From an uncultured Kushneria sp. (GTDB lineage Bacteria > Pseudomonadota > Gammaproteobacteria > Pseudomonadales > Halomonadaceae): a stretch of 64,000 nucleotides of DNA. The position numbers and the translations under genes are program-made. The notes below the pieces were generated by a model. It was not told the DNA's origin, made no database searches, and saw only the letters and a program-made list of their open reading frames with translations. Of the stretch, positions 8,747 through 16,597 are shown piece after piece. Location: the NCBI RefSeq assembly GCF_947497025.1, contig NZ_CANMFC010000001.1:652484-716483 (forward strand), given 5' to 3'. Numbering within the stretch: the stretch's first letter is position 1; every line of letters starts with the position of its first letter.

Positions 8747-9685
8747 TCACTGCTCGGGCGGGGTGTCATCGTCGGGCGAGGCGCCATTGTCGAGAAAGGT
8801 CTCGCCGCGATTGAAGCGCTCCCGCTCGGCACGCATGGCCTCGATGCCTGCCTCATCGGGAATGTCGGCCGGTGTTTCAAGCGACATGAGTCCCAGTTTG
8901 CCGCCGCGCAGATCCATCAGCAGTACTTCGGCCCCGCGGTGCATGTCGACTTCACCGCCGGCGCGCAGACCGCCGCGACGGGTGGCAATCTCGCGCACGA
9001 TGGATTCACCGGTGTCACCCAGCGTCTCCAGCCTGTAACGTGATTTGAGCGCTTCGGGATAGCGTTCGGCCAGTGCCAGGGCGGCCACCGACGCAACATC
9101 GACATATTCCAGTGCGGTGTCGCGAATGGCGCCGCTGGCGGCCAGCCGGTAGGCACTGTTTTGATCCTCGATGCGCGGCCAGAGCACGCCGGGCGTGTCG
9201 GTAAGGGCAATGCGCTGACCGATTCGGATCTTTTGCTGACGCTTGGTGACGGCCGGCTCGTTGCCCGTTTTGGCAATTTTCTTGCCGGCCAGTGTGTTGA
9301 TCAGTGTGGATTTTCCCACGTTGGGAATGCCCATCACCATGACGCGCACATCACGATCTTCACGAATATGGCCCGCCAGTTCATGGCAGAGCTTATAGAG
9401 CGGCTTGAGCTGGCGCGTGTCGGTGGTGACCACGGCCATGGCGCGCACGTCAGGCAGGGCGTCAAAGTGCTCGATCCATTGCTGGGTAATGGCGGGGTCG
9501 GCCAGGTCGGCGCGCGAAAGCAGTTTCAGTGACGGCTTGTGGCGGATCAGATCGGCCAGCATGGGATTGGCGCTGGAGTAGGGCAGGCGCGCATCCAGTA
9601 CTTCGATGACCACATCAATTTCGGGCAGGGCTTCGCTGATCTGGCGTCTGGCCTTGTTCATATGCCCCGGGAACCAGCCCAGCAT
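8747..9685 (-). CDS. Ribosome biogenesis GTPase RbgA/YlqF family
   Basis: Circularly permuted GTPase expected to help 50S subunit maturation. The 312 residues open with MLGWFPGHMNKARRQI (the family WFPGHM signature). The permuted order is visible: G4 region first (LLSRADLADP, residues 55-64), then G1 GIPNVGKST (119-127), a G2/switch TKRQQKI and G3 DTPGVLW, then the C-terminal RNA-binding region. Odd: the usual NKxD of G4 reads SRAD, so both the Asn and the Lys are changed. A CAGGAGAGAC site precedes the ATG, supporting the start. Its own terminator follows; a large inverted repeat separates it from msrB upstream. Confidence 0.9.
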   Translation of the reverse strand: MLGWFPGHMNKARRQISEALPEIDVVIEVLDARLPYSSANPMLADLIRHKPSLKLLSRADLADPAITQQWIEHFDALPDVRAMAVVTTDTRQLKPLYKLCHELAGHIREDRDVRVMVMGIPNVGKSTLINTLAGKKIAKTGNEPAVTKRQQKIRIGQRIALTDTPGVLWPRIEDQNSAYRLAASGAIRDTALEYVDVASVAALALAERYPEALKSRYRLETLGDTGESIVREIATRRGGLRAGGEVDMHRGAEVLLMDLRGGKLGLMSLETPADIPDEAGIEAMRAERERFNRGETFLDNGASPDDDTPPEQ

Positions 9686-9714
9686 ATGTCTCTCCTGTTG
9701 CTATATAATTTGGC

Positions 9715-9757
9715 GGGTACACCGCGCGCCCCGCGATCGTGGCCGCGCAGTGTACCC
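9715..9757. repeat. 43-bp near-palindrome between msrB and rbgA
   Basis: GGGTACAC-C-GCGCG ... CGCGC-A-GTGTACCC: 13 paired positions with one mismatch around a 15-base centre that itself holds CGATCG. No U-tract follows on either strand, while AT-rich TATAAT-like sequence lies directly on the rbgA side (9704-9709). It could be the msrB transcript end or a protein-binding site. Confidence 0.5.
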
Positions 9758-9801
9758 TGTCAGACGTCGATGCCGAAGCGCTCTACGCGTGAGGCGATGG
9801 G

Positions 9802-10200
9802 TTACTCGCCCTGATGAAAGGTCATGGCGACCGAGTTGATGCAGTAGCGAAGCCCTGTGGTGTCTCTCGGGCCATCCGGGAAAACGTGGCCCAGATGAGC
9901 ATCACAGCGCCGGCAGGTGACCTCGATGCGCCTCATGCCATGGGTTTCATCAACGTGCTCTTCAAGCGCGGCATCGGCCAGCGGACGATCAAAGCTCGGC
10001 CAGCCGCAATGCGACTCGAACTTGTGCTCGTTTTCAAACAGCGGCGCATTGCAACAGATACAGTGATAAATGCCCTGTACGGGCTCGACCTGATAGTCGC
10101 CGGTATAAGGGCGTTCGGTACCTGCCTGACGCGTGACGCGATACTGCTCATCGGTGAGTTGTTCGCGCCACTCGCTGTCGCTCTTTTGTACCTTTTCCAT
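9802..10200 (-). CDS. msrB: Peptide-methionine (R)-S-oxide reductase
   Basis: Repairs methionine-R-sulfoxide in oxidised proteins, using thioredoxin as electron donor; trxA lies elsewhere in this window. The 132 residues show the zinc ligands as two CxxC pairs (Cys47/Cys50 and Cys96/Cys99), GWPSF, the [10 protein letters not shown] loop, and the catalytic RYCINS with Cys120. Start is supported by an AGGAGG site 7 bases before the ATG. Length and motifs are standard; there is no fused MsrA domain. Confidence 0.96.
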   Translation of the reverse strand: MEKVQKSDSEWREQLTDEQYRVTRQAGTERPYTGDYQVEPVQGIYHCICCNAPLFENEHKFESHCGWPSFDRPLADAALEEHVDETHGMRRIEVTCRRCDAHLGHVFPDGPRDTTGLRYCINSVAMTFHQGE

Positions 10201-10323
10201 GAAGTCCTCCTCGGTGCCTGTTCATGCCAGTCAGTCATGTCAGCCAGACGGCTGCCCGGACAGACCGGCATCCTGACAGGATAGAACGGTACGCGCTTGA
10301 GCGCGGTCGTGACATGAAAAAGG

Positions 10324-10352
10324 CTATCATTTCGCGTGGCGCCGAGTGGCAA
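10324..10352 (-). promoter_or_regulatory. Possible msrB promoter
   Basis: On the minus strand TTGCCA is followed after 17 bases by TGATAG, about 125 bases before the msrB start. Good -35 and spacing, poor -10. Confidence 0.35.
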
Positions 10353-10380
10353 AAAAACAACCTGTAGACCTGCAAACGAT

Positions 10381-11829
10381 CTAGAGGCTCGCAGCGCCGC
10401 CATCGCTTCGCGGGTCGTGCGCGCTTTCGATCAGACCGTCAGGATGGTGCACGATAGCGCCAGCATGCCCCATGGTGTCCGTAAAGGTTTCTGGCAGCAC
10501 TTCTACATCGTGGCCGGCCTTTTGAAGTTCATCCACGAGGGGAGGATGGACGCGTGACTCCAGCTTCAGATTGGTGCTGTTGTCACCCCAGGTGCGCCCC
10601 AGCAGCCAGCGGGGCGCCGCAATCGCCTGCTGAAGCGGCATGCCGTGCAGGGCGTAGCGTGAGAAAACGGCCGCCTGGGTCTGCGGCTGGCCTTCCCCTC
10701 CCATGGTGCCATAGACCATGGTGCGCCCGTCCCTGAAGCGTGCCAGGGCAGGGTTGAGGGTGTGAAAGGGCTTGCGACCCGGGGCAAGGCTTCGCGGATG
10801 GTCAGGGGTAAGGCTTCGCGGGTGATCAGGGGCAAGCGAAAAGCTGATGCCACGGTTTTGCCACAAAACGCCGCTTTCAATCCTGAGGCGATCATGGATC
10901 CCCAGAATCATGAGTGACGCCATGCCCTGGGTGGGGGCGGGCAGGTTATAAAGCGTGGCGTCCTTCAGCGCCACTTACAGCGGCGTCACGATCTGTGCCT
11001 GATAGTCATGGAAATCCTTCAGGCGCAGGGGGGGGCTGCCCAGCGCTTCGAGATCCATCGCCATGCTTTGGGCCAGTTCGCCTCGATAGAAATCATCAAG
11101 TCCTGCGCTGGCAAGACGCCTCGGCGTGGCGGCTAGACGTGGCTGACGCAGCCGCTGGCCTTCAAGAGGAATCTCGCCGTCAATCAGAAAGGATTCATTG
11201 AACCCGGGGCTTTGAGACAGGCGCTCGACATGCTTGCGTGTCAGGGCTGCCTGACTTCTTGAAACAGCGATGCCCTGTTCGGCATAACGGATGGCGTCAC
11301 GCAGAATGGTGCCCAGGGGCAGGGGCGTCCCCCAGTCTGCACCAATGTCGAGCGCTTTCTGCCAGCCACTGAAAGTGGCTGCCATGGTGAGAGTGGCTTC
11401 GGCACCGCGTTCCGGAGTGTCCCGTTTGCCGGCATAAAAGTCGGGAGTGGCCAGCTGCGCTGCGCCACCGCAGGTATCGATGGCAACCGGCGCCTTGCCC
11501 GGCTCGTTGATCAGCCAGAAGCCGTCACCGCCCAGTGCATTCATGTGCGGGTAGGCCGCCGCGGCCGCCACGATGGCCTCGACCGCATTGCCGCCCTGCT
11601 TAAGAACATCCCGCCTGGCATTGACTGCCAGGTGATGAGGGGCGACACAGCTGCCGCCCCCATAACTCCGCTGGGTGTTGAAGGCAGCATCGACCTGAAA
11701 GTTTGTAGTGGCCGGACTTGTCGAATGTGCCAGAGCACCGACCCTGTTTGCAGGTATGCGGGCCGAGCCGGCGGTGGACAGATCGGCCGTCAGGGGCGCT
11801 GCTTCAGCGCTTGACGCTTCGGGACGCAT
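10381..11829 (-). pseudogene. Decayed gamma-glutamyltransferase gene
   Basis: The reading frame is that of a Ggt-family Ntn hydrolase, which would cleave gamma-glutamyl bonds. The N-terminal half (from about MRPEASS) has GGNAVEAIVAAAAAYP, ALGGDGFWLI and a normal large-subunit course to DFHDYQAQIVTPL, where an in-frame TAA at 10975-10977 stops it. The same frame resumes at once with VALKDATLYNLPAPTQGM and ends with TMVYGTMGGEGQPQTQAA and HPDGLIESAHDPRSDG, typical of the small subunit. Between ILGIHDRLR and ESGVLWQNRG the segment with the autoprocessing and catalytic threonine is missing, so suppression of the stop would not restore activity. A 24-bp tandem duplication adds residues inside the C-terminal part. 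The start is uncertain; ATG 11829 lacks a clear RBS. Confidence 0.9.
10781..10828. repeat. 24-bp tandem duplication within the ggt relic
   Basis: Two adjacent 24-bp units (10781-10804 and 10805-10828) differ at three positions, and the first six bases of the unit occur again after the second copy. On the coding strand it repeats PDHPRSL and keeps the frame. The three differences indicate the duplication is not recent. Confidence 0.85.
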
Positions 11830-11993
11830 AAGGACATCAGACACCCGCCATTTGGAAATGAGTATCACTGGATACAAGAAACGCGCCGGATATCAGGCGG
11901 GTAGGGCTGGGCACCGCTCGGGCGGGATTTGTTGCGTTGCTTTTATCGTGCCATGGAAAAAATCAAAAAATGATTTTGATGTGAGTCACATGC

Positions 11994-12022
11994 TTGACAC
12001 GTCTGTCGTGCGTGGGTAATAT
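11994..12022 (+). promoter_or_regulatory. Strong sigma-70 promoter of the tRNA array
   Basis: Consensus TTGACA (11994-11999), exactly 17 bases, then TAATAT (12017-12022). A GC-rich discriminator (GCGCGCC) follows, as is usual for stringently controlled stable-RNA promoters, and an A-rich run at 11957-11970 could act as an UP element. The first tRNA begins 30 bases downstream. Confidence 0.88.
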
Positions 12023-12052
12023 GCGCGCCACTCGGTGAGGCGAACTGGATAC

Positions 12053-12128
12053 GTCCCATTCGTCTAGTGGTCCAGGACACCGCCCTTTCACGGCGGTAAC
12101 AGGGGTTCGAACCCCCTATGGGACGCCA
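12053..12128 (+). tRNA. tRNA-Glu (UUC), copy 1
   Basis: Full cloverleaf of 76 bases with encoded CCA; the acceptor arm GTCCCAT pairs with ATGGGAC, the anticodon loop is CTTTCAC (anticodon TTC) and the T arm is GGGGTTCGAACCCC. Confidence 0.97.
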
Positions 12129-12149
12129 CTCGCTTCATTGATGACCGGT

Positions 12150-12224
12150 GCGGGAATAGCTCAGTGGTAGAGCATCGCCTTGCCAAGGCGAGGGTCGGGA
12201 GTTCGAATCTCCTTTCCCGCTCCA
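12150..12224 (+). tRNA. tRNA-Gly (GCC), copy 1
   Basis: 75 bases with encoded CCA; acceptor GCGGGAA/TTCCCGC, anticodon loop TTGCCAA, T loop GTTCGAATC. A 21-base spacer separates it from tRNA-Glu copy 1. Confidence 0.97.
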
Positions 12225-12228
12225 ATGC

Positions 12229-12304
12229 GTCCCATTCGTCTAGTGGTCCAGGACACCGCCCTTTCACGGCGGTAACAGGGGTTCGAACCCCCTATGGGAC
12301 GCCA
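12229..12304 (+). tRNA. tRNA-Glu (UUC), copy 2
   Basis: Identical to copy 1 over all 76 bases; starts 4 bases after the CCA of tRNA-Gly copy 1. Confidence 0.97.
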
Positions 12305-12325
12305 CTCGCTTCATTGATGACCGGT

Positions 12326-12400
12326 GCGGGAATAGCTCAGTGGTAGAGCATCGCCTTGCCAAGGCGAGGGTCGGGAGTTCGAATCTCCTTTCCCGCTCCA
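12326..12400 (+). tRNA. tRNA-Gly (GCC), copy 2
   Basis: Identical to the first tRNA-Gly, including the 21-base spacer before it. Confidence 0.97.
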
Positions 12401-12458
12401 ACTTTTGGTAGCGCAAGTCAGGCAGCATGGGTCGTGAGCTGGAACGCCAGCCCGGTCG

Positions 12459-12477
12459 ATCTCCTTTCCCGCTCCAA
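12459..12477 (+). pseudogene. Detached 3' end of tRNA-Gly
   Basis: A 19-base segment is identical to the T-arm/acceptor 3' end of tRNA-Gly with its CCA, but the preceding 58 bases are not a tRNA. This is what remains after integration/excision at a tRNA 3' end or after unequal recombination within the array. Confidence 0.8.
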
Positions 12478-12500
12478 TTTCGATATCCAGAACGGATCCT

Positions 12501-12538
12501 CCGAATCGTTGCCTGACAGGCAAACCCGATCGGTTTTT
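12501..12538 (+). terminator. Terminator inside the tRNA array
   Basis: CCGAaTCG-TTGCCT-gac-AGGCAA-acc-CGATCGG followed by TTTTT. It lies after the second Glu-Gly unit and only 16 bases before the third tRNA-Glu. Confidence 0.7.
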
Positions 12539-12554
12539 CTGCTCGTATTGATAC

Positions 12555-12630
12555 GTCCCATTCGTCTAGTGGTCCAGGACACCGCCCTTTCACGGCGGTA
12601 ACAGGGGTTCGAACCCCCTATGGGACGCCA
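12555..12630 (+). tRNA. tRNA-Glu (UUC), copy 3
   Basis: Identical to copies 1 and 2. The shared flanks are short (GATAC before, CT after), so only the gene itself was copied. It stands behind a terminator and I see no promoter of its own. Confidence 0.95.
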
Positions 12631-12687
12631 CTTTCTCTCTGAATCCTGCGCCCTGCATACCACGGGCGTGATGTGACAGCCTCCTGT

Positions 12688-13641
12688 TTAACCCTGGCTC
12701 ATGACGACGCTTGATATCAGCCAGACGGTATAGGCGATATAGATCAGCAGCAGCACACCACCCTCCAGTCGGTTGATACGACCCCGGCGTTTTGATCCAA
12801 GGCCGAACAACCACAGAAGTAGTGTTAACGCCGCCATGGTCGGCCAGTCGCGTATTAACGCATCGGGTTCCACGGCAATGGGATGAATGACACCGGCGAG
12901 ACCGACCACGGCCAGGGTGTTGAAAAAGTTTGAACCCACCATATTGCCCAGCACCATATCGTGCTGTCCCTTGCGTATTGCACTGAATGATGACGCCAGT
13001 TCCGGCAGGGAAGTGCCGACAGCGACAACTGTAAGGCCAATCACCAGATCGCTGACGCCAAAGGCACTGGCGATGTGTGCGGCGCCCCAGACCAGTAGTC
13101 GAGAGCTTGCCAGCAGCACCACCAGGCCAGCGAGCGTCCAGAGCAGCCCGCGTCGGAGCGACATCTGATGGGCCGCTTCATCAGCCTCGGGAGCCTGTTT
13201 CGAGCGCAATAGGCTCCACGCCAGCGAGACGATCAGCAGTCCCAGCAGCAGTAAAGCCTCCGGGCGGGAGATTCGGCCGTCCCACAGGGACCAGAGAGAA
13301 ACCAGTGTGGCCAGACACAGCAGCGGCAGCTCGCGCCTGACGATCTGCGGGCGCATCACCAGTGGGCTGACAAGGGCCACTGTACCGACCACAAGCGCAA
13401 TATTGGCAATATTCGAGCCGTAGGCGTTACCCAGGGCCAGCCTTGGCGTGCCCGCGGCCGCCGAGAACGCCGAGACCATCAGCTCCGGTGCCGAGGTGCC
13501 AAAGCCGATCACCAGGATGCCCACCGAAAGGGGCGATAACCCTAGGTGTCGAGCACTGGCGGCAGCGCCATCCACAAAGCGGTCTGCACTCCAGGCGAGA
13601 ACGATCAGCCCCGCCAATACTGCGCCTGTTGCCATCAGCAC
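12688..13641 (-). CDS. Calcium/sodium antiporter, CaCA family (YrbG-like)
   Basis: Inner-membrane exchanger of 317 residues with about ten hydrophobic helices. The two alpha-repeats that form the ion site are clear: GFGTSAPELMVS with GNAYGSNIANI near residues 50-90, and AVGTSLPELASS with GNMVGSNFFN near 205-245. The acidic residues within both PEL motifs are kept. I start it at the GTG at 13641, which lies 8 bases after AAAGGAGG and gives (M)LMATGAVL, like E. coli YrbG MLLATALL; longer forms to 13767 have a charged non-family extension. In E. coli yrbG sits with lpt genes; here it follows the tRNA array. Confidence 0.92.
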   Translation of the reverse strand: MLMATGAVLAGLIVLAWSADRFVDGAAASARHLGLSPLSVGILVIGFGTSAPELMVSAFSAAAGTPRLALGNAYGSNIANIALVVGTVALVSPLVMRPQIVRRELPLLCLATLVSLWSLWDGRISRPEALLLLGLLIVSLAWSLLRSKQAPEADEAAHQMSLRRGLLWTLAGLVVLLASSRLLVWGAAHIASAFGVSDLVIGLTVVAVGTSLPELASSFSAIRKGQHDMVLGNMVGSNFFNTLAVVGLAGVIHPIAVEPDALIRDWPTMAALTLLLWLFGLGSKRRGRINRLEGGVLLLIYIAYTVWLISSVVMSQG

Positions 13642-14032
13642 GTTATCTGCCTCCTTTCTCCAGTGCGGCGTGACACGCGCCGATCGATGTGGCGCGCAAA
13701 GCATAGACAATGCTGGAAGCAGAACGTGGATAGCGGGTCGATGACCGAGGGGCAGGCGGCTGCCCAAAGAGCCATGGAGATGCCCTGAGCGTACGAATGG
13801 CGGGGCGTCCGGAATTCTTTTTTATGACTGAATAGTGCTTGAAATCATGGGTTCAGCTATCCTTTTGACGCCAGCATGCGGACTCGTTTCCGCCGCACTC
13901 ATTTTCCGCATCTTCTAACAGATGCTTCGCTGGTCATCGTCCTTTTCCCCGTTCTTTCCTGGCGCGCGGTCTCCCTATGTGAAGAGGCGATTGTCCGCTG
14001 GTGATACCCCGACTGACCATGGAGTTTCAAAC
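13642..14032. other. Intergenic region between divergent antiporter and ABC genes
   Basis: 391 bases that should hold promoters in both directions. I see no convincing -35/-10 pair, no hairpin terminator and no small gene. A frame open from 13922 into the ABC gene is Ser/Pro/Arg-rich and has no family match, so I treat it as untranslated. Confidence 0.5.
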
Positions 14033-14983
14033 GTGCACGCTGCCCTCTCCATAAGAGGCCTGACCAAGGTTTACGACAACCGTTTTCACGCCCTCAAGGG
14101 GATCGACCTGGAAGTGCCGCAGGGCGATTTCTTTGCACTGCTGGGTCCCAACGGGGCCGGCAAGTCCACCACGCTGGGTGTGGTCAGCTCGCTGGTCCGC
14201 AAGACAGCCGGCGAGGTGTCGATTTACGGCATTGATGTTGATCGCGACTTTGCCCGTGCTCGCTACCATCTGGGCGTCGTGCCCCAGGAGTTCAACTTCA
14301 ACCAGTTTGAAAAGGTTGAAGACATCATACTGACCCAGGCTGGCTATTACGGCATTCCCCGTCGCCAGGCCGAAGACCGTGCCCGCCAGTTGCTGGAAGA
14401 CCTCGGGCTCTGGGACAAGCGTCATGACGCGGCACGCATGCTTTCCGGCGGCATGAAGCGACGCCTGATGATTGCGCGTGCCCTGATTCACCGCCCAAGG
14501 CTTCTGATTCTTGATGAGCCCACGGCCGGCGTGGATATCGAACTGCGCCGCAGCATGTGGGAATACATGAAGCGCATCAACGAGCAGGAAGGCACCACCA
14601 TCATCCTCACCACACACTATCTGGAAGAGGCAGAAAGCCTGTGCCGCAATATCGCCATCATCAATCATGGCGAAATTGTGCATAACACCAGCATGCGCGA
14701 GCTGCTGGGCCAGCTCAGTCGCGAGACCTTCGTGCTGGACCTGGCCTCCCCGGTAGCGCAGTGTCCTGTTATTGAAGGGTTTGATGTGGAAAGACTTGAT
14801 GATGCTCAGCTGACCTTGTCGATCGACAAGGGTCAGCGTATCAATGACGCCTTTGCACGCCTGAGTGAGCAAAATATCGAGGTGGTCTCGATGCGCAATC
14901 GAGCCAACCGGCTCGAGGAGCTTTTTGTGCGCATGGTGGAAGGCAGCAACAAGACAGAAGGGCCGCAGGGGGGCATTCGCTGA
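14033..14983 (+). CDS. yadG: ABC transporter ATP-binding protein, YadG type
   Basis: ATPase of a two-gene ABC-2 exporter whose substrate is not known. The 316 residues track E. coli YadG: Walker [10 protein letters not shown] near residue 40, Q-loop VPQEFNFNQFE, signature LSGGMKRRLMIARAL, Walker B LLILDEPTAGVD, and the H-loop TTHYLEEAE. The C-terminal region MRNRANRLEELFVRMV is the family tail. I start it at the GTG at 14033, preceded by GGAG at 8 bases and matching the family N-terminus; the longer frame is unsupported. The stop overlaps the permease start as TGATG, so the two are translationally coupled. Confidence 0.94.
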   Translation: MHAALSIRGLTKVYDNRFHALKGIDLEVPQGDFFALLGPNGAGKSTTLGVVSSLVRKTAGEVSIYGIDVDRDFARARYHLGVVPQEFNFNQFEKVEDIILTQAGYYGIPRRQAEDRARQLLEDLGLWDKRHDAARMLSGGMKRRLMIARALIHRPRLLILDEPTAGVDIELRRSMWEYMKRINEQEGTTIILTTHYLEEAESLCRNIAIINHGEIVHNTSMRELLGQLSRETFVLDLASPVAQCPVIEGFDVERLDDAQLTLSIDKGQRINDAFARLSEQNIEVVSMRNRANRLEELFVRMVEGSNKTEGPQGGIR

Positions 14984-15756
14984 TGAACACTCGACAGATG
15001 ATGGTGGCGCTCTGGACCATCGTGCGCAGCGAAATTCGCCGCTTCATGCGCATCTGGCCGCAGACGCTGCTGCCGCCTTCCATCACGATGACGATGTATT
15101 TCATTATCTTCGGCAATCTGATCGGTTCGCGTATCGGGAAGATGGATGGCGTGGATTACATGGACTATATCGTGCCCGGCCTGATCATGATGTCGGTCAT
15201 CACCAACAGCTACTCCAATGTGGCGTCCTCGTTTTTTGGCAGCAAGTTTCAGCGCAGCGTGGAGGAGATGATTATCTCGCCCATGCCCAACTGGCTGGTG
15301 CTGTCGGGCTTTGTCATCGGTGGCTCGGCGCGCGGGCTGGCGGTGGGCATTATCGTAACCGCCGTGTCGCTCTTTTTTACCGACCTGGACATCCAGCACC
15401 CGATTCTGACCACACTGGTCGTGATCATGACCGCGCTGCTCTTTTCAATCGGTGGCTTTATCAATGCCCTGCTGGGCAAGAAGTTCGATGACATCTCGAT
15501 TGTGCCCATTTTTGTGCTGACTCCCCTGACCTATCTGGGCGGCGTGTTCTATTCGATTCACACGCTACCGGAGTTCTGGCAGAACGTTTCCCTGATCAAT
15601 CCGATTCTGTATATGGTCAATACTTTCCGATACGGTATCCTTGGCGTTTCCGATATCAATGTTGGCGCAGCTGTCGGAGCCATTGCGGTGTTTATCGTGA
15701 TTTTCTTCTCCGCGGCCATGTGGCTGCTGCGCCGTGGCAAGGGGCTGCGTAGCTGA
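14983..15756 (+). CDS. yadH: ABC-2 type transporter permease, YadH type
   Basis: Membrane partner of the preceding ATPase, 257 residues with six predicted hydrophobic helices. The ABC-2 signature region FDDISIVPIFVLTPLTYLGGVFYSIHTLPEFWQ and the N-terminal TIVRSEIRRFMRIWPQTLLPPSIT are typical; the export substrate is unknown. Starts inside the yadG stop codon and ends 2 bases before queF, so yadG-yadH-queF look like one operon. Confidence 0.94.
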   Translation: MNTRQMMVALWTIVRSEIRRFMRIWPQTLLPPSITMTMYFIIFGNLIGSRIGKMDGVDYMDYIVPGLIMMSVITNSYSNVASSFFGSKFQRSVEEMIISPMPNWLVLSGFVIGGSARGLAVGIIVTAVSLFFTDLDIQHPILTTLVVIMTALLFSIGGFINALLGKKFDDISIVPIFVLTPLTYLGGVFYSIHTLPEFWQNVSLINPILYMVNTFRYGILGVSDINVGAAVGAIAVFIVIFFSAAMWLLRRGKGLRS

Positions 15757-15758
15757 TC

Positions 15759-16583
15759 ATGAGCGACGACCTGAAGGATGCACCACTGGGACAGACCAGT
15801 GCCTACATCACCGAGTACGACCCGTCACTGCTTTTTCCCATCGCGCGCAGTGTCAACCGGGCGTCGCTGGATCTTGACGAGGATGATCTCCCCTTTGAGG
15901 GCGAGGATGAATGGCAGGCCTTTGAACTTTCCTGGCTGACGCCGACCGGCAAGCCGGTCGTGGCCATTGCGCGCTTTCGCGTGCCTGCCAGCTCGACGTA
16001 TCTGATCGAGTCCAAGTCCTGGAAGCTCTATCTCAACAGCTTCAATCAGACCCGGTTTGCCTCCTCCGTTGAGGTGCGCCGGGTGCTCAGGCAGGATCTG
16101 TCACGCGTGGTGGATGCCGAGGTGGAAGTCACGCTGTTTGGCGTGGATGACATGGCGCTGGCTCCCGGGCGCTTGCCTGGTCTCTGTCTGGATGATCTCG
16201 AGGTCGAGGTGGATACCTATCAGCCCGACCCCGAGCTGATCATCACCGACAATGAAATCGTTGAAGAGACCGTGCACTCGCACCTCTTGAAGTCCAATTG
16301 CCCGGTCACGGGGCAGCCCGACTGGGGCAGCGTGCTGATTCGCTATCGCGGCCCGGCGCTCGATCATCATGCGCTGCTGGCCTATATCATCTCCTTTCGC
16401 GAGCATCAGGAGTTTCACGAGCACTGCGTCGAGCGCATGTTCATGGATATTCTGCGTGAGGCCGAGCCGGATCAGCTGCTGGTCATGGCACGTTATGTGC
16501 GCCGGGGCGGGCTGGACATCAGCCCATGGCGAGCGCTGCCGGGTGAGACACCCCTCAAGACACTGCGCCTGATGCGCCAGTAG
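15759..16583 (+). CDS. queF: NADPH-dependent 7-cyano-7-deazaguanine reductase
   Basis: Reduces the nitrile preQ0 to the amine preQ1 in queuosine synthesis for tRNA wobble positions. The 274-residue two-lobed (YqcD-like) form is seen: ESKSWKLYLNSFNQTRF near residue 90 is the NADPH motif, SNCPVTGQPDWGS contains the catalytic Cys181, and HEFHE-like QEFHEHCVERMF and RRGGLDISPWRA close the active site. No other queuosine genes are in the window. Two bases separate it from yadH. Confidence 0.96.
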   Translation: MSDDLKDAPLGQTSAYITEYDPSLLFPIARSVNRASLDLDEDDLPFEGEDEWQAFELSWLTPTGKPVVAIARFRVPASSTYLIESKSWKLYLNSFNQTRFASSVEVRRVLRQDLSRVVDAEVEVTLFGVDDMALAPGRLPGLCLDDLEVEVDTYQPDPELIITDNEIVEETVHSHLLKSNCPVTGQPDWGSVLIRYRGPALDHHALLAYIISFREHQEFHEHCVERMFMDILREAEPDQLLVMARYVRRGGLDISPWRALPGETPLKTLRLMRQ

Positions 16584-16597
16584 GGCAGGAGAGCATT

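Larger units (their letters stand above)
12053..12400 (+). repeat. Tandem duplication of a Glu-Gly tRNA unit
   Basis: Bases 12053-12224 and 12229-12400 are the same 172-bp sequence, genes and spacers alike, with a period of 176. Complete identity of the spacers points to recent duplication or ongoing gene conversion. Confidence 0.95.

Noticed and set aside
10381..10974. Separate 197-residue gene for the Ggt small subunit
   Set aside because: It begins directly after the stop codon in the same frame without a ribosome site and lacks the threonine needed for activity; it is the broken end of one gene.
12164..12814. Several frames of 60-109 residues over the tRNA array
   Set aside because: They translate tRNA genes and their repeats; the repeated peptides come from duplicated tRNA sequence.
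13922..14032. 37-residue N-terminal extension of the YadG-type ATPase
   Set aside because: Arg/Ser/Pro-rich, no family counterpart; the GTG at 14033 has a properly spaced GGAG and matches YadG.
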